Assembly (NCBI GenBank): GCA_964036315.1
Contig: OZ038517.1
Coordinates: forward strand, 47,786,237-47,850,236
Reading direction: 5' to 3'
Source: Acanthosepion esculentum
Lineage: Eukaryota; Mollusca; Cephalopoda; Sepiida; Sepiidae
DNA: 64,000 nucleotides
Shown: positions 59,851 through 64,000 of the stretch, in pieces
Layout: each line of letters starts with the position of its first letter
Position numbering within the stretch: position 1 is the first letter of the stretch
The notes under the pieces: generated by a model
What the model saw: the letters and a program-made list of their open reading frames with translations, nothing else
Told to the model about the DNA's origin: nothing
Database searches by the model: none
Program-made: the position numbers and the translations under genes

Positions 59851-60030
59851 ACATTGTTCTAATTCCACATGCCATGCCTCTTCCAGATGTCTCAGCTATT
59901 TCTTATTAATTCTCTCTCTACCAGTTTTTGTTCTCCAGTGCAATAGCAAGGGATTGAACTCTTTGGGGGTCAAGTCACTGGATCCAGCCAATGTTTTTTT
60001 ATCCACTGGACCATGTGTTCTTGAGTACAT
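59850..60030 (-). mobile_element. SINE S-I head and partial body, diverged
   Basis: Minus strand: ACACATGGTCCAGTGGATAA (A-box region) and GAGTTCAATCCCTTGC (B-box), then a body with TTAATAAGAAATAGCTGA. It is older than the other copies. A separate plus-strand S-I tail lies at 60130-60215 (ATAAAGATGAGGACAACAGT, CAATGTAAATTATG). Confidence 0.6.
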
Positions 60031-60234
60031 CAGTGTATGAATTTTGGGGACCCATAAACCTGATGTCTCAGTAACCGTTTTTTTACCAGAGCTCATATTG
60101 CAATTTTGTTGTTATTATTGCTTTTCTCTAGCACTCCGTACAATGGCCAGAATGTTGTGAATATGACAATAAAGATGAGGACAACAGTCCAAACAATGTA
60201 AATTATGCAAATAAAAATTTAAATATCTTCTTTT

Positions 60235-60964
60235 TTTTTTTTAAGTGTATCACCCCAAGCAAGGCTGGTGGCCACTATCACGCATGGGGTTACAGAAGGG
60301 TTGGAGGAAGAGCAGATAGGAGTGGTAAAGGAAGGGATGTGGAGAAAGAGAAGGACGGAGGGTCGATCAAGGCAGGGGGGTTACGGAAGATTTGAAGCGA
60401 GAGCAGATAGGAATGAAAGATGTCAGGAAGTGGAGAAGGGAAGTGGATAGATCAAGGCAATTGGAGATGACGATTGACGCTACACTTAAACCGTTGGAGA
60501 CTGTATTTGTCAGGGAAACAGTAATAGGGAAGGGAGTTCCATAGGCGAGATGTGCGAGACATGAAGCTATTGGAGTAGAAAAGACGTCTACATCTAACAG
60601 TTTCAACGGTGAAGGGGTGGGAATGGGATGCCAGCCTTGTAGGACGCTTAAATTCATGAGGCTTAGGGACAAGCGAAAGCAACTCCTCGGAGCAATTACC
60701 ATGGAAGTACTTGTAGAAAAGGCAGAGTGATGCAACATCGCGTCTGTGAGAGAGCGACTGCAGACGAGATGACAGATCAGGTCCAATCACATTGCATATC
60801 CATCTCTGGATCTTATCAAGAACCCTGAGGCAACACGCAGGGGCCCCAGACCATAAATGGCAGCAATACTCCATGCAAGGTCGAATGGTAGACTTATAGA
60901 CTTGGAGGAAATATGTAGGAAGTATTTTAACAATGGAAAATGTTAAACAGAAATATGAAGACAT
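60235..60964 (-). pseudogene. LINE-B reverse transcriptase C-terminus, best-preserved copy
   Basis: One 170-codon minus frame (60452-60964) contains VYKSTIRPCMEYCCHLWSGA, LDKIQRWICNVIGPDLSSRL, QSLSHRRDVASLCLFYKYFH, LVPKPHEFKRPTRLASHSHP, FTVETVRCRRLFYSNSFM and WNSLPYYCFPDKYSLQRFK. The coding end and tail (AAGCAAGGCTGG, T run on the plus strand) reach about 60235. The catalytic palm is absent. The copy is nested in the insertion within the hAT. The intact frame suggests it is among the younger LINE-B copies here. Confidence 0.8.
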
Positions 60965-61115
60965 AGTGGATTAAGAAAAGATGCCTTCTAAAAGCTGAGC
61001 AAAGTATTAAGCAGCAGGAAAATTTCATTAGAAACAGAGAAAAAAGAGTACTGAACTGCTAAGTAATATTAATCCCTTATATAGCAGTATATGCTAGACA
61101 ATTCCCTCACAGAAT
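60965..61115 (+). pseudogene. Single unamplified LINE-A satellite segment
   Basis: The plus strand reads ENFIRN/SLET-type sequence, KRVLNC, a stop, then a decayed VLLYGSECWTI (IPYIAVYARQF) and PHRM. It is a monomeric homologue of arrays 1-3. Confidence 0.6.
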
Positions 61116-61214
61116 GCTCTAGTATTAGTACTTACATATACACGTGTGTCATGACAGTATTTCATGACAAACTAGTGTACTGTAGCACTACGGTTATGAA
61201 TCACTGGTATAAAG

Positions 61215-61788
61215 CATGTTATTGAATTGTATCAAAAACTTTGATTAGTAAGAATAAAGAATTTTATCAGAGAAAGTTCACCAGATTTTTTTTTTTTTGC
61301 AATGGTTTGCTCTCAGGGATTTTGTATGATGACATGTAAAAGACAATGTTTATCGCCATGATTGCCATCAAAAACATTGCCTCATCTCCAGATCAGTCTA
61401 TACCTGTATTTAATTCAGGTAAAAACTTCTTCGCAGAGATAGAACTAAAAGCATTAACTCCCACCTTCGTTTCATCAAGTAATATATGTTATTTTAATCA
61501 GAAGTTAACCCCTTTCCTCTGGAGCAACTTCCTGGCAAAATCGTTTTTTTTTTGTTTTTTTTTTCAACTCTGGGTTACATTTTCCCTTCGGCATGCAAGC
61601 AATTGCACAAAGAGGTGCATTTCATTGATGGAAATGATTCCTAGTTTCTCAGATATCCTTGGAAAAGTGTGCAGGAGAATTTATGCCAAAATTAGCATCT
61701 TATCTGCATCAGTATGTAAGTCAGTAAAACTTTTTCAGTGTTTAGATAATGCTGGCAAAAGGTGAAAATGTATGTTCATCCACTGAGG

Positions 61789-61792
<4 letters not shown>
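61215..61792. other. Unrecognised sequence with a 139-codon frame
   Basis: The plus frame 61346-61765 is open across T-rich runs and has no recognisable domain. It is probably fortuitous. Nothing else is identifiable. Confidence 0.4.

Positions 61793-61855
<63 letters not shown>
61793..61855. repeat. (TA)n microsatellite
   Basis: About 63 bases of TA, followed directly by a SINE-like segment. Confidence 0.95.
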
Positions 61856-61858
<3 letters not shown>

Positions 61859-61894
61859 CATCCACAGACAGACTGTTTCGTTGTTTCACAGCTC

Positions 61895-62000
61895 ATCAGT
61901 GTGGCTAGACGTCCGATTGCCTCTAGCTAGGATCGAAACCCGACTGAATTGGCGTCAGTCGAAACTACTACCATTAAGCCGTCGGCACACGCCAGGGATG
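61895..62000 (-). mobile_element. tRNA-like SINE head (family S-III)
   Basis: The minus strand has an A-box-like word (CGACGGCTTAATGGTAGTAG) and a good B-box (GTCGGGTTTCGATCCTAGC). It is followed on the same strand by CAATCGGACGTCTAGCCAC. A functional tRNA is unlikely given the spacing; a SINE head fits. Confidence 0.55.
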
Positions 62001-62233
62001 AAGGTGAATTTTAGCGTGTTTATTTTTAGATTTAGATAAACACACAGTGACTGACAGTGACTCAATTCTGCCGAAGAGTCATGCTATATTAGCTTTAATA
62101 GTCACTGTTTACAAACCCACGCTTCATTCCCACAGAGCTCAACCGAAATTAATTTTTCAGGAGCCAATATTTTTGTCATATATATGTTATATATATATAT
62201 ATGTAAGCAAATGTGTGGATGTAGATCCGACGG

Positions 62234-62771
62234 TATGATGAAAATGTGGAAAAGACAAAGCAAAATCCGAATATATGAGTTTACTGTTTTTATTATGTTT
62301 TTGTTTTTGTTATTCTGTCGACGTCAGACGTTTCGGTCAAATAGACCTTCTTCGGGACATGGTTAATGGAGACATAATTATATTAGATTTAAGTTTGATG
62401 GAGAGACGATATATACAGGACTGGTCAGAAACAGAAAAACTGAAATTCTAAAGTCAAGTATTCTTTCTTAGAGTCGGATATGCTGGCGTCGCAGGTCTTC
62501 GTAGTTGCCGCCCACGCGACGCCAGCATATCCGACTCTAAGAAAGAATACTTGACTTTAGAATTTCAGTTTTTCTGTTTCTGACCAGTCCTGTATATATC
62601 GTCTCTCCATCAAACTTAAATCTAATATAATTATGTCTCCATTAACCATGTCCCGAAGAAGGTCTATTTGACCGAAACGTCTGACGTCGACAAAATAACA
62701 AAAACAAAAACATAATAAAAACAGTAAACTCATATATTCGGATTTTGCTTTGTCTTTTCCACATTTTCATC

Positions 62772-62774
<3 letters not shown>
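62234..62774. repeat. 541-bp near-perfect palindrome, 259-bp arms
   Basis: Arms 62234-62492 and 62516-62774 are the same length, with almost no mismatches. The central spacer is 23 bases (62493-62515). Each arm holds the hairpin word GTCCCGAAGAAGGTCTATTT followed by GACCGAAACGTC. Because of the symmetry the same peptide (MMKMWKRQSKIRIYEF) appears in frames on both strands. (TA)n adjoins the right arm. Confidence 0.95.
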
Positions 62775-63749
<975 letters not shown>

Positions 63750-63754
<5 letters not shown>

Positions 63755-64000
63755 GGCCTTGTTAGTGCCAGAAATAAAGACACAAGAGAGGAATTGAGTT
63801 AAACAAATATATTAACAGAAACAGTAATACAAGCATATGTAAACGAGAGTGTTACAGCAAGAATGTTTGGTCCGACTCTAAAAGGCAGTACCAGCTACTA
63901 TTTATATTTTTGGTTTGTTGTGTTTTATGGCATAACAACCTCAGTGGATTATTTAATGCCGACAAAGTTTTTTATTGCTGGTAATATTTTGTTTTATCGA
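63750..64000. other. Possible start of an LTR-type repeat, truncated by the window
   Basis: GAGTTAAACAAATATATTAACAG and downstream words loosely resemble the LTR-like pieces at 26700 and 31000. The window ends before any boundary. Confidence 0.2.

Larger units (their letters stand above)
50639..61206 (-). mobile_element. hAT transposon with internal satellite, 10.57 kb
   Basis: The left end reads CAGTGTTTCTCAACC; the right end read inward is CAGTGATTCATAACC (12 of 15 match). Both are typical hAT termini, and the right subterminal GTGCTACAGTACACTAG is also hAT-like. The flanks carry an 8-bp near-identical duplication: GTATAAGG (50631-50638) and GTATAAAG (61207-61214). The remaining hAT sequence is small: the left end and 3' UTR (50639-50802), the 204-bp unit x43, 59575-59720 and 61116-61206. 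The 5' part of the transposase is gone. Other elements (59721-61115) inserted later. The transposase fragment lies on the minus strand. Confidence 0.7.

Noticed and set aside
61346..61765. 139-codon ORF as a host gene
   Set aside because: It spans T-rich runs, has no recognisable domain, and shows no splice or promoter context.
62330..62370. Canonical hammerhead ribozyme
   Set aside because: The core is not exact: CCGAAGA replaces CUGANGA and an additional A precedes the stem. It is kept only as a hypothesis.

Overview
This window is repeat-dominated DNA from an animal nuclear genome, most likely a mollusc and plausibly an octopus-like cephalopod. That assignment is inferred from the style of its LINEs, its tRNA-derived SINEs and its very abundant (TA)n tracts; no host marker gene confirms it. 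I find no convincing host protein-coding gene. The only candidate host element is a small CpG-rich promoter/first-exon-like segment on the minus strand near 20.0-20.16 kb. Almost everything else is transposable-element sequence, satellites grown from transposable elements, foldback palindromes and microsatellites.

Layout: 1-2.5 kb holds a pyrimidine tract, (TA)n, a small palindrome and a mariner-like MITE. 2.50-13.2 kb is a 104-copy, 102-bp satellite made from a piece of LINE reverse transcriptase (LINE-A). 13.2-15.2 kb is SINE debris and a GA/TA minisatellite. 15.3-26.5 kb alternates (TA)n tracts, foldback elements, LINE-B 3' fragments, a tRNA-derived SINE family and the promoter-like segment. 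26.7-30.5 kb has a solo LTR and nested LINE-B copies. 31.2-32.7 kb is a minus-strand LINE-A copy containing its own 127-bp tandem array. 35.1-36.0 kb is an internally deleted mariner, with a 368-bp foldback beside it. 36.5-42.2 kb is a second large LINE-A satellite (105/102-bp units, minus strand) with a nine-monomer higher-order repeat of about 942 bp. 43.4-48.9 kb holds SINEs, a solo LTR inside LINE-B, a LINE-A reverse-transcriptase pseudogene and several LINE-B copies. 50.64-61.21 kb is read here as one hAT transposon with both terminal inverted repeats and an 8-bp target duplication; inside it 204 bp derived from the 3' end of the transposase gene has become 43 exact-length tandem copies. 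61.8-64 kb has a tRNA-like SINE, a 541-bp near-perfect palindrome and further TA-flanked foldbacks.

The common theme is that every large array in the window (102 bp x104, 105/102 bp x about 54, 127 bp x about 6, 204 bp x43) comes from the 3' end of a mobile-element ORF. The same short LINE-A segment was tandemised at least three separate times with different junctions and orientations. A second theme is a recurring short hairpin (GAAGAAGG, loop, CCGAAACG) found in several otherwise unrelated repeat families, often close to or inside TA-flanked palindromes.
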